From NCBI GenBank assembly GCA_012727515.1, contig JAAYGZ010000155.1:1-7184 (forward strand): a DNA stretch of 7,184 nucleotides, read 5' to 3'. Made by a program: the position numbers and the translations under genes. The notes under the pieces were generated by a model. That model saw nothing but the letters and a program-made list of their open reading frames with translations. It had not been told where the DNA came from and ran no database searches. Source of the stretch: Desulfovibrionales bacterium (GTDB lineage: Bacteria > Desulfobacterota > Desulfovibrionia > Desulfovibrionales > Desulfomicrobiaceae). How positions within the stretch are numbered: the first letter of the stretch is position 1; each line of letters starts with the position of its first letter. Positions 1 to 5,910 of the stretch are shown piece by piece.

Positions 1-540
1 GGCATATTCACCAAAGCCAAAGACACTCATGTGCCCGACACCAGCCATAACACCACCAAAAGCGCCCACTGTGGAGAAGATCCAGCCTACCCACACGGCC
101 CAGAGCAACGCTACAATAGGATTGACCTGAGGTGCGCCGGGAATGCCAAGCAAGCCTCCTGGTGCAGCAGGATCAACCTGACCTTTTTCCGTGCCCTGAG
201 GAGCACTGGCAATGGCCTGCTCAAGTTTGCTGCCAGTGGGAGCTGCTTTTGCGGCAGGAGCATCCTGTGCTGCTGCCGGAGCTGCTGCTTCTGGTGCTGG
301 AGCAGCAGGAGCTGGCTCTGCAGGTGCTGCTTCCTGAGTCGCTTCCGGGGCCGGAGCAGGCTCTGCCGGGGCTGCTTCCTGGGTTTCCGCAGGGGCTGGC
401 TCTGCTGGTGCAGCTTCAGTGCTTATGGCTTCTGGCTGTGCAGCACCACTGTTTTCCTCTGCCATCAGAGGGCCGTGCCACAAAGCCATGGCCAAAAATG
501 TCATGGCTAGAAAAAATAACAATTTCTGAGTGTTGCGCAT
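1..540 (-). CDS. TauE/SafE-like membrane permease, N-terminal part (runs off left edge)
   Basis: This is a 180-codon open frame from ATG at 540 to the window edge, so the C-terminus is missing. An AAGGAG ribosome site lies 6 bases upstream (547-552). Residues 1-27 look like a signal peptide: RNTQK, a hydrophobic core around 7-20, and a probable cut near PLMA/EEN. Residues 30-102 are an Ala/Pro/Glu-rich low-complexity linker with tandem repeats. Residues 103-140 are a soluble stretch containing PGGLLGIPGAPQVNP. From 141 a membrane helix begins (IVALLWAVWVGWIFSTVGAFGG), followed by GVMAGVGHMSVFGFGEYA. The Gly-rich first helix fits the TauE/SafE (DUF81) permease family, known for export of sulfite or other organosulfur anions. 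I recall similar signal-plus-linker architecture in proteins of sulfate-reducing Desulfovibrionales. The substrate is not determined, and only the first helix is visible, so the family call is moderately firm. Confidence 0.7.
   Translation of the reverse strand, partial: MRNTQKLLFFLAMTFLAMALWHGPLMAEENSGAAQPEAISTEAAPAEPAPAETQEAAPAEPAPAPEATQEAAPAEPAPAAPAPEAAAPAAAQDAPAAKAAPTGSKLEQAIASAPQGTEKGQVDPAAPGGLLGIPGAPQVNPIVALLWAVWVGWIFSTVGAFGGVMAGVGHMSVFGFGEYA
286..420 (-). repeat. Ala/Pro/Glu tandem repeat inside the TauE/SafE-like gene
   Basis: Residues 41-85 of the left-edge protein contain three copies of a unit close to TQEAAPAEPAPAPEA. The copies are TEAAPAEPAPAE (41-52), TQEAAPAEPAPAPEA (53-67) and a longer third copy ending PAAPAPEA (68-85). 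The DNA copies differ at many third positions (for example GCA/GCC/GCT for Ala), so the amino-acid pattern is better conserved than the DNA. The segment would lie between the signal peptide and the first permease helix. It probably forms an extended, disordered spacer outside the membrane. Confidence 0.8.
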
Positions 541-724
541 ACTTCTCTCCTTCTTTTTTCACAAATTTGATCTCAAAAGAAATACAGTTTGTTACCTACC
601 ACGTATGGTGTGAAATGTATGGATATCCCCAATTTCTGTACACCAACATCTTATATTGTTCCTTTTGGCACAATACAGAGCGTGCCTGAAAGGGAATTTT
701 TGTGTCAGACACGAAAAACTAATG
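541..724. other. Intergenic region with inverted repeats upstream of the TauE/SafE-like gene
   Basis: This is 184 bases between two minus-strand genes. The AAGGAG ribosome site of the left gene is at 547-552. Several dyads are present: TTTGA-TC-TCAAA at 566-577; TATTGT-N10-ACAATA at 654-675; an imperfect stem CCTTT/AAAGG plus GGCAC/GTGCC at 661-693; and GTGTCAGACAC at 702-712, flanked by TTTTT and AAAAA. No GC-rich stem followed by a T-run is visible on the minus strand after the stop at 725, so I cannot assign an intrinsic terminator to the upstream operon. No consensus -35/-10 pair with proper spacing stands out. The region probably holds the promoter and operator of the left gene. Confidence 0.5.
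654..675. promoter_or_regulatory. Dyad TATTGT-N10-ACAATA, possible regulator site
   Basis: TATTGT (654-659) and ACAATA (670-675) are perfect inverted half-sites with a 10-base spacer. The dyad lies about 115 bases upstream of the left-edge gene's start. On the minus strand it sits next to an AATATAAG tract that could be a -10 element, although no -35 is found at the right distance. The geometry (a T-N11-A-like core within an inverted repeat) would suit a dimeric regulator, for instance of the LysR type. The half-sites overlap the 661-693 imperfect stem. AT-rich six-base dyads also occur by chance. Confidence 0.25.
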
Positions 725-1123
725 TCATTTTTTCACATAGCAACTCTGAGCACTCTCGCTCCCCCAGCAAAATGGGGCACGGCCCCAGCGCATACGCATC
801 CAATTCAGCGCATTACGCACGGCTGCACGAGCAATAAGCGCTCGTTCCAAACGATACTTTCCTGGAAAATCCATCAGTAAAACGCCAATAAGCATGGTCA
901 GCAAACCCTGGCCAGGCAGAAAAAGCATGGCCACGCCACTTAGAAACACGACAAATCCACATATATTTTTCAGCACCACCAGTATCGTATCTATGCGGCT
1001 GGCACGAACCGGGCGTTGACAGGGATGAACAAAATAATCCTCAGGCAATCGGGAAACAACAATCCACACACCTGCCGCAGAAAAAATCATCATGACCAGG
1101 GAAAAAAAGAGAACCGAGAGCAT
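725..1123 (-). CDS. Small PGPGW-like integral membrane protein
   Basis: This 132-residue protein has about three hydrophobic segments (residues 4-24, 50-68 and 72-86). The segment LPGQGLLTMLIG (69-80) followed by DFPGKYRLER (85-94) resembles the PGPGW family of putative transmembrane proteins, with PGQG in place of PGPG. A basic C-terminal helix follows (ALIARAAVRNALNWMRMRWGR). Biochemical function is unknown for the family. It is the last gene of the minus-strand operon, starting 12 bases after the kinase stop. No clear ribosome site precedes ATG at 1123, which suggests translational coupling. The kinase stop TAA lies in the same reading frame, four codons upstream. The last 14 residues (CWGSESAQSCYVKK) do not look like the conserved part. 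Confidence 0.65.
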   Translation of the reverse strand: MLSVLFFSLVMMIFSAAGVWIVVSRLPEDYFVHPCQRPVRASRIDTILVVLKNICGFVVFLSGVAMLFLPGQGLLTMLIGVLLMDFPGKYRLERALIARAAVRNALNWMRMRWGRAPFCWGSESAQSCYVKK

Positions 1124-1135
1124 AGGTTTTACGGC

Positions 1136-2134
1136 TTAGCTGCGCACAAACTCAGCTAAAGTTTGCTTGTACTGGTCCGGGGCAAGGCGTGGTCCAAAAA
1201 CCATTACCACCCTGGAAGCAGCCAAACTGGCAAAACGACCAGCCTCGGCATAGGTCATGCCGTGGGTAATGCCGTACAAAAATGCTCCGGCAAACATATC
1301 TCCTGCGCCATTGGTATCCACGGGCAGGACAGGAAAAGAATCAATTTCGTGCATTGCCAGGCCATCAAAGACCAAGGCCCCTTGTGCGCCCAAGGTAATA
1401 ACAAAAGCCCCGGCCACACGCTTAAGTTCTTCCACAGCCTTGGCCAGGGTGCGGCATTCCCCCCACAGCAAGGCTTCTTCCCGATTGCAGAAAAGCAAAT
1501 CCACGCCAGATCCGAGAATTTCTTCCAGGCCCAGGCGAAAATACTTGACCATGGATGGATCTGAAAAACTCACAGCAGTTTTGACCCCGTGTTCGCGCGC
1601 CAGATTCATGGCCCGCACCACTGCAGGACGCGCGGTGGCCGAGGTGACCAGATAGCCTTCGGAATAAACAAAACTGGAGCGCTGCAAGGCTTCTTTATCC
1701 AGGTCATCTACGGAAAATTGTTCGGAAATACCCAGAAATGTATTCATGGTCCGTTCCGCATCCGGCGTGACCATTACCAGACATGAACCAGTTACCCCTG
1801 CCGGGCGTAGTGTGTGCAGATTTGTGTCCACCCCGGCCTTGTCGAGTTCCTGCACATAAAAATCACCCAGTTCATCATTGGCAACCAGGCAGGAATAAAA
1901 GGAGGAGCCACCAAAAAATGCATTGGCAACCACGGTATTGGCCGCAGACCCACCACCTGCGCGGGTGCTGCGTTCTGTGCGCATATGTTCCAGCAGTTCA
2001 AACTGGCGCTCTTTATTCACCAGGGTCATAAGGCCTTTTTCCACGTTCATGGCGTCCAAAAACACATCACTGACTTCAAATTCCATATCCACCAAGGCAT
2101 TGCCGATTCCATAAATATCATACTGTCTTGACAT
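1136..2134 (-). CDS. PfkB-family carbohydrate/nucleoside kinase (adenosine-kinase-like)
   Basis: At 332 residues it has normal family length. It belongs to the ribokinase/PfkB fold, which transfers phosphate from ATP to a sugar or nucleoside hydroxyl. Visible motifs, in order, are the N-terminal strand DIYGIGNALVDMEF (6-19), the GGGSAANT substrate motif (60-67), the NxxE magnesium motif in CNREEA (N217, E220), TLGAQGA of the ATP site (248-254), and the PfkB signature DTNGAGDMFAGAF (273-285) with catalytic base D279. All key residues are present. The N-terminal pattern is that of the adenosine-kinase-like branch, but whether the substrate is adenosine, a sugar or a sugar phosphate cannot be told. 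ATG at 2134 is supported by AAGG 8 bases upstream (2143-2146). It sits 13 bases after the stop of the AI-2E-family gene, so the two are very probably cotranscribed. Confidence 0.9.
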   Translation of the reverse strand: MSRQYDIYGIGNALVDMEFEVSDVFLDAMNVEKGLMTLVNKERQFELLEHMRTERSTRAGGGSAANTVVANAFFGGSSFYSCLVANDELGDFYVQELDKAGVDTNLHTLRPAGVTGSCLVMVTPDAERTMNTFLGISEQFSVDDLDKEALQRSSFVYSEGYLVTSATARPAVVRAMNLAREHGVKTAVSFSDPSMVKYFRLGLEEILGSGVDLLFCNREEALLWGECRTLAKAVEELKRVAGAFVITLGAQGALVFDGLAMHEIDSFPVLPVDTNGAGDMFAGAFLYGITHGMTYAEAGRFASLAASRVVMVFGPRLAPDQYKQTLAEFVRS

Positions 2135-2147
2135 GCATCATACCTTA

Positions 2148-3221
2148 TTATGTCGTTATTATGGCCTGGTCTGGCCGCATCCGTTCTGCACAGGCTGTCA
2201 GCACGGCCTGCGCCACAATAGCCAGGGGTATTGCAAAAAAAACACCCCAGAACCCCCAAAAACCTCCAAATAACAAAATAGCTGTAATCGATGCCAATGG
2301 ATGCAGATTCACAGCCTCAGAAAGCAAAAGGGGCACAAAAAAATTGGCATCCAAAAGTTGCACCAGCAAATAGGCCGCCAGGGCCCAGGTAAAATCGCTG
2401 GTAAAGCCCCATTGAATAAAGGCAATGACCACGACTGGCACCGTAACAACCACTGCGCCGATATAAGGGATAATGACCGACAATCCCACGCACAAACTCA
2501 GTAACAAAGCGTAATCCAGGCCAAACCACAAAAAACAGGCATAGGTGGCAGCCCAGACCAAAAGTATTTCCCAGATTCTGCCACGCACATAATTACCGGC
2601 CTGAATGCGTACATCAAGCCCTACCCGGCTCACCAGGCTGTGATCTGCGGGCAGAAAACCTTTGAACCAGCATACAATTTCTTCTTTATCCTTGAGGAAA
2701 AAAAAGACCATCAGCGGCATGAGAATCAAATAGACCACAAAGGAAAAAAGCGAACGCATGGAGGCAAGCAACATGGCCAGAAGCTGCTGTCCATATAAGG
2801 AAATCTGACTGGTCAGGCTGTCTAAAACACTTTGGATCTGGGCCTGGGTCAGCAGCATGGGGTATTTGTGCGGCAGATCATTAAGCAGGTGCTGGCCCTG
2901 GGCAATAATACTTGGGGCATGGTTGAGCAGGTCTGTGATCTGGGACACCAGCAGTGGAACCAGACCAAAAAGAAGCACTGTCAGAAAAAGCATAAACAAG
3001 CCAAAAACTATATACACAGCCACCAGGTGCGGCACACGCAGCCGCACAAGCGCACGCACCACGCCTTCAAGCAGAAAAGCAATAACCACGCTGGCTATGA
3101 CCGGAGTGAGCAAATTGCCGACAGTTAAAATAATTGCGCTGAAAATAACCAGCACCAGCAACAAGAGAACAAGCTGGGCATCAGCAAAAACAGTGCGCAG
3201 CCACAGATACATCACATTCAT
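2148..3221 (-). CDS. AI-2E/PerM-family transporter
   Basis: This 357-residue polytopic inner-membrane protein matches the AI-2E (PerM/TqsA) family in length and layout. There are hydrophobic segments near 15-35, 38-57 and 66-93, then a soluble loop (94-152) rich in Leu/Gln, then segments 155-177, 216-236, 239-270, 276-300 and 306-340. Family-like motifs are FFFLKDKEE (173-181), GNYVRGRIWE (209-218), IPYIGAVV (251-258), and the C-terminal block NFFVPLLLSEAVNLHPL (293-309) with GGFWGFWGVFFAIPLA (319-334). Known members export autoinducer-2 or act in cation/proton antiport, and most are uncharacterised, so the substrate is open. Its ATG overlaps the phosphatase stop as ATGA (3218-3221), with CAAGG shortly upstream, indicating translational coupling. 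Confidence 0.88.
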   Translation of the reverse strand: MNVMYLWLRTVFADAQLVLLLLVLVIFSAIILTVGNLLTPVIASVVIAFLLEGVVRALVRLRVPHLVAVYIVFGLFMLFLTVLLFGLVPLLVSQITDLLNHAPSIIAQGQHLLNDLPHKYPMLLTQAQIQSVLDSLTSQISLYGQQLLAMLLASMRSLFSFVVYLILMPLMVFFFLKDKEEIVCWFKGFLPADHSLVSRVGLDVRIQAGNYVRGRIWEILLVWAATYACFLWFGLDYALLLSLCVGLSVIIPYIGAVVVTVPVVVIAFIQWGFTSDFTWALAAYLLVQLLDANFFVPLLLSEAVNLHPLASITAILLFGGFWGFWGVFFAIPLAIVAQAVLTACAERMRPDQAIITT

Positions 3222-4003
3222 AGCGTACCTTGCAAAAGAGCGAGCATCTCCGCATGGATATGCCCATTAGAGGCTACAATCATAGGCTCGGACAAACTGA
3301 ATGCCCGGCCATCCAAGGCAGAAACAGTTCCTCCGGCCTCCTCGACCAAAAGCCAGCCAGCAGCCACATCCCAGGGCTTGAGGCTGGTTTCATAAAACCC
3401 GGCAAAACGACCACAGGCAGTATAGGCCAGATCAGTTGCCGCAGAACCTAAGCGGCGAATGCCCTGGGTGCTTGCAAGCATGGCCCGGAACCGGGCACAA
3501 ATGGGGTCTATTTCTTCAAGTACTGTGTACGGAAAACCAGTGGCAATCAGGCTGCGCTGCAAACTGTTTTCACAGCTCACATACATGCGTTGTCCGTTAT
3601 AATACGCTCCGCGTCCTTGTCTGCCCCAGAAAAGCTCATCTAACATGGGCAGATATACCGCCCCAAGCCGCACGCGTCCATGCGCCCACAAGGCCACGGA
3701 TACCGCTACCACAGGAATGCCGTGGGCATAATTGGTGGTGCCATCCAGGGGATCAACAATCCAGGTGATCTCATCAGGCTCCAGGCTGGTATGGGATTCT
3801 TCAGCCAAAAGGGTTGAGCCAGGGACCAGCGGCAACAGGCTGGTACGTAACACATCTTCCACTGCCAGGTCAGTTTGCGTGACCAGATCAATACGGCCTT
3901 TGAAAACAACATCCTTTGTCTGAGTCCAGTGGTCACGAATAATCTGACCGGCCTGGCGCACACAGCCCAGAACCTGATTCATGAGTTGTTCGTCACGATG
4001 CAT
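3218..4003 (-). CDS. suhB: Inositol monophosphatase family protein (SuhB-like)
   Basis: This 261-residue cytoplasmic phosphatase is of the usual family length. It is a lithium-sensitive, magnesium-dependent phosphomonoesterase type that removes phosphate from myo-inositol-1-phosphate and related compounds. Metal and catalytic motifs are intact: DLVTQTDLAVE (39-49), LLAEES with E69 (65-70), WIVDPLDGTTNYAHG with D84 and D87 (81-95), and KPWDVAAGWLLVEEAGG with D212 (209-225). ATG at 4003 is preferred over the in-frame Met8 because GAGGT (4011-4015) lies 7 bases upstream. It is the first gene of the minus-strand operon and overlaps the transporter gene by 4 bases. SuhB homologues in some bacteria also act in rRNA antitermination; nothing here separates that role from an enzymatic one. 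The symbol follows family resemblance only. Confidence 0.9.
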   Translation of the reverse strand: MHRDEQLMNQVLGCVRQAGQIIRDHWTQTKDVVFKGRIDLVTQTDLAVEDVLRTSLLPLVPGSTLLAEESHTSLEPDEITWIVDPLDGTTNYAHGIPVVAVSVALWAHGRVRLGAVYLPMLDELFWGRQGRGAYYNGQRMYVSCENSLQRSLIATGFPYTVLEEIDPICARFRAMLASTQGIRRLGSAATDLAYTACGRFAGFYETSLKPWDVAAGWLLVEEAGGTVSALDGRAFSLSEPMIVASNGHIHAEMLALLQGTL

Positions 4004-4093
4004 ATCCTTTACCTCGCAAAGTTACGGAATTCTACTTGCACTTCGGCAATAGTCCGGTCAATATCAAGGCGCTAAAGCAGTGTATTGGGGATA

Positions 4094-4213
4094 ATGGATG
4101 CTTTGCTCACACCGTTCTGGCCCAAGGTGAAGCATGACCTCAAAAAACACAAGCCCAAAGTCGTGGTTGTGCAGAGTACATGCCCAGCATTGTACTCCGT
4201 GCACGAAACTTAA
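4094..4213 (+). CDS. Possible 39-codon small ORF or leader peptide
   Basis: ATG at 4094 opens 39 codons ending in TAA at 4211-4213, 23 bases before the hyuA-like start. The peptide begins MDALLTPFWPKVKH, is rich in Lys/His in its first half (KVKHDLKKHKPK), then has VVVVQSTCPALYSVHET. I recognise no family. The ribosome site is poor (GGGG at 4087-4090, only 3 bases from the ATG). The last third overlaps the 4169-4204 hairpin, which would fit a leader-peptide arrangement but equally could be chance. It could also be a remnant of a decayed gene, since an overlapping frame just upstream is also stop-free. I consider real translation possible but unproven. Confidence 0.25.
   Translation: MDALLTPFWPKVKHDLKKHKPKVVVVQSTCPALYSVHET
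4142..4171 (-). terminator. Terminator-like hairpin with U6 on minus strand
   Basis: Read on the minus strand, CACAACC (4171-4165) pairs with GG-TTGTG (4155-4148) with one bulged C (4153) and a 9-base loop, directly followed by six T (4147-4142). The stem is only 7 base pairs with four GC pairs, so it is weak. No gene on the minus strand ends just upstream. If functional it would act as an attenuator in the suhB-like leader, or stop antisense transcripts coming from the hyuA-like gene. Confidence 0.3.
4169..4204. repeat. Long imperfect hairpin in the hyuA-like leader
   Basis: GTGCA-GAGTAC-ATGC (4169-4183) pairs with GCAT-GTACTC-TGCAC (4187-4204) around the three-base loop CCA. The result is 15 base pairs, interrupted only by one bulged T (4191) and a two-base bulge CG (4198-4199). 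It ends 33 bases before the start codon of the hyuA-like gene. No T-run follows on either strand, so it is not a simple terminator. It could be an RNA control structure or an operator. It shares bases 4169-4171 with the terminator-like stem, so the two cannot form together. Confidence 0.55.
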
Positions 4214-4224
4214 CCGCTAGCCAT

Positions 4225-4229
4225 AAGGA
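4225..4229 (+). promoter_or_regulatory. Ribosome binding site fixing the hyuA-like start
   Basis: AAGGA lies 7 bases before ATG at 4237. The longest open frame begins at ATG 4180, but that start falls inside the 4169-4204 hairpin, has no ribosome site, and would add 19 residues (MPSIVLRARN...) ahead of the conserved IGIDVGGT strand. In this family the ATPase motif starts almost at the N-terminus, so 4237 is the better start. Confidence 0.8.
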
Positions 4230-4236
4230 TCTGACT

Positions 4237-5898
4237 ATGCTTATCGGTATTGACGTTGGCGGAACACATACAGATGGCGTGTGCATCCAGGGTTCTCGCG
4301 TAGAAGTTGTGGCCAAAGTGCCCACTGATCACGATAACCTTTTAGGTACCATTACCGAGGTCTTGCAGGCCATTGTGCGCGACTGTCCAAGCACTGACAT
4401 CCGCACCATCAATCTCAGCACCACGCTGTCCACCAATACTATTGTTACCAACCGCTCAGAGCCAGTAGGCATGTTTGTTATCCCAGGCCCAGGCATTGAT
4501 GCACAGTCCTATGCCCTTGGCGAGCAGTATCATATTCTTGGCGGGTGCGTGGATCATCGTGGCGCAATTTCAGCGAAAATTCGCCCGGAATACATAAAAC
4601 CCATGGCCAAGGTCTGCCGCGATGCCGGGGTGCGCGTGTATGGCGTGGTGGGCAAGTTCTGTACGCGCAACCCTGAACAGGAAATTGCCGCTGCCCAGGC
4701 CCTGGCCCCACAAGCTGATTTTATCACCCAGGGGCACCGGGTATCTGAAGCCTTAAATTTTGGACGGCGCATCAGCACCAGCTATTACAATTCTGCGGTC
4801 TGGCGCACCTTTAATGCTTTTGTTGATGCCCTGGAACAAAGCCTGAGCAATCTCAATATCCAGGCTGATTTAAATATTGTGAAAGCGGATGGCGGCACCA
4901 TGCCCCTGAAGCTGGCGCGGGAAATTCCTGTCCAATCCATATTTTCCGGCCCTGCTGCTTCTGTGATGGGCATTCTGGCCACGTCTCCGGCCCAGGAAGA
5001 TGCCCTGATGCTTGATATTGGCGGCACAACCACGGATATGGCTGTGCTTTTGGATGGAATCCCCCTTTTGGAGCGCGATGGCATTGCCATTGGCCAGCGC
5101 CCGACCCTGGTTCGCGCCCTGCATGTGGAATCCATTGGCATTGGCGGAGACTCATGCATTACCTCCTACAACGGCCAGCTCCAGGTTGGCCCGGATCGTC
5201 ATGGTCCGTGCATGGCCGCAGGTGGCCCTTCTCCTGCTCTTATGGATGCCATGAATGTGCTGGGCTATGCCTCTCTTGGCGACCGGGAACGCTCTGCCCA
5301 GGGTATCAAAGAACTGGCCATGACCCAGGGCATGTCTGCCAGAGAATGTGCGGAACAGGCTGTTCGTGTGGCCATGAGTACCCTGAAAAACAAAGTAACC
5401 GCGTTTTTGGATGTTTTAAATTCCAGGCCCGTCTATACAATTCAGGAAATGGTTGAAGATCGCAAAGTCGCTCCCAAACGCATTTTGGCCACTGGAGGCC
5501 CTGCCGAAGCCATGACCTCTTTGCTGGAAGAAACCTTTGACCTGCCTGTGACTGCTCCGCCCCATAGTCAGGTGGCCAATGCCATTGGCGCAGCACTCAC
5601 GCGGCCTACCCAGTCCCTTGTGCTGACCGTGGATACATCTCGTGGCAGCTTTACTGTTCCTGGCCTTGGTATTCACAAGGCAGTTAAGCGCACCTATACG
5701 CTGGACGAAGCAGTTGTTGACGCCACAACCATGCTGCGGGCCGAGCTGGACCGCCAGGGCATTCCGGCTGAAGATGGCGATATCCAGATTATCCAGGCCG
5801 AAGCCTTTAACATGGTTGACAGGGATCGCATGATTGGACGCAATATCCGGGTTCGCTGCCAGATGCGGCCCGGAGTTATCACTACATTAGACGCCTAG
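4237..5898 (+). CDS. Hydantoinase/oxoprolinase (HyuA-type) family ATPase, short form
   Basis: The 553-residue cytoplasmic protein has the ASKHA fold. In known relatives the HyuA subunit uses ATP to activate a carbonyl in 5-oxoproline, hydantoins, lactams or acetone-type substrates. Motifs are IGIDVGGTHTDGV (3-15, phosphate-1), STTLSTNTIVTNR (61-73), ADGGTMPL (217-224), SGPAASVMG (237-245), LDIGGTTTDMAV (259-270, phosphate-2), GIGGDS (301-306), ILATGGPAEA (416-425, adenosine site) and ANAIGAAL (447-454). It is shorter than classical HyuA (roughly 650-700 residues), and its last 95 residues do not look like the usual C-terminal domain. SGPAAS replaces the more usual SGPAGG. No HyuB gene is visible in the window; instead a deacetylase-fold gene follows 12 bases later and is probably cotranscribed. 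The substrate is unknown. Confidence 0.85.
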   Translation: MLIGIDVGGTHTDGVCIQGSRVEVVAKVPTDHDNLLGTITEVLQAIVRDCPSTDIRTINLSTTLSTNTIVTNRSEPVGMFVIPGPGIDAQSYALGEQYHILGGCVDHRGAISAKIRPEYIKPMAKVCRDAGVRVYGVVGKFCTRNPEQEIAAAQALAPQADFITQGHRVSEALNFGRRISTSYYNSAVWRTFNAFVDALEQSLSNLNIQADLNIVKADGGTMPLKLAREIPVQSIFSGPAASVMGILATSPAQEDALMLDIGGTTTDMAVLLDGIPLLERDGIAIGQRPTLVRALHVESIGIGGDSCITSYNGQLQVGPDRHGPCMAAGGPSPALMDAMNVLGYASLGDRERSAQGIKELAMTQGMSARECAEQAVRVAMSTLKNKVTAFLDVLNSRPVYTIQEMVEDRKVAPKRILATGGPAEAMTSLLEETFDLPVTAPPHSQVANAIGAALTRPTQSLVLTVDTSRGSFTVPGLGIHKAVKRTYTLDEAVVDATTMLRAELDRQGIPAEDGDIQIIQAEAFNMVDRDRMIGRNIRVRCQMRPGVITTLDA

Positions 5899-5910
5899 CT
5901 CGGAGACGTT

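Larger units (their letters stand above)
4004..4236. other. Divergent intergenic region between the suhB-like operon and the hyuA-like pair
   Basis: These 233 bases separate divergently transcribed units and should hold both promoters. For the plus strand a weak candidate is TTGCAC (4036-4041), 17 bases from CAATAT (4059-4064). For the minus strand no well-spaced -35/-10 pair was found. The region also contains a short plus-strand ORF (4094-4213), a terminator-like hairpin read on the minus strand (4142-4171) and a long hairpin (4169-4204). A second stop-free plus frame (about 4006-4137) reads LHFGNSPVNIKALKQ in its middle but has no convincing start. This leaves open a decayed gene. Confidence 0.5.

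Noticed and set aside
667..681. Sigma-54 promoter beginning TGGCAC
   Set aside because: The TGGCAC half is present, but the required TTGC-type element is absent at the correct distance.
31..689. Two plus-strand frames, one Cys/Arg-rich and one Leu/Gln-rich
   Set aside because: They are the antisense of the Ala/Pro/Glu repeat of the TauE/SafE-like gene, whose GC-rich triplets lack stops on the other strand. The minus frame has a signal peptide, a good ribosome site and a membrane helix.
661..701. Plus-strand intrinsic terminator (imperfect stem 661-693 followed by TTTTT at 697-701)
   Set aside because: No plus-strand gene precedes it, the stem has an internal loop, and three non-T bases separate it from the T-run. 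It is better treated as a dyad of unknown role.
4029..4061. Minus-strand promoter TTGACC (4061-4056) with TAGAAT (4034-4029) for the suhB-like operon
   Set aside because: Both hexamers are good matches, but the spacer is 21 bases, too long for a normal sigma-70 promoter.
4180..4236. Extended N-terminus of the HyuA-like protein from ATG 4180
   Set aside because: That start sits inside the long hairpin with no ribosome site. ATG 4237 has AAGGA at 7 bases and places the conserved ATPase strand at the N-terminus, as in the family.
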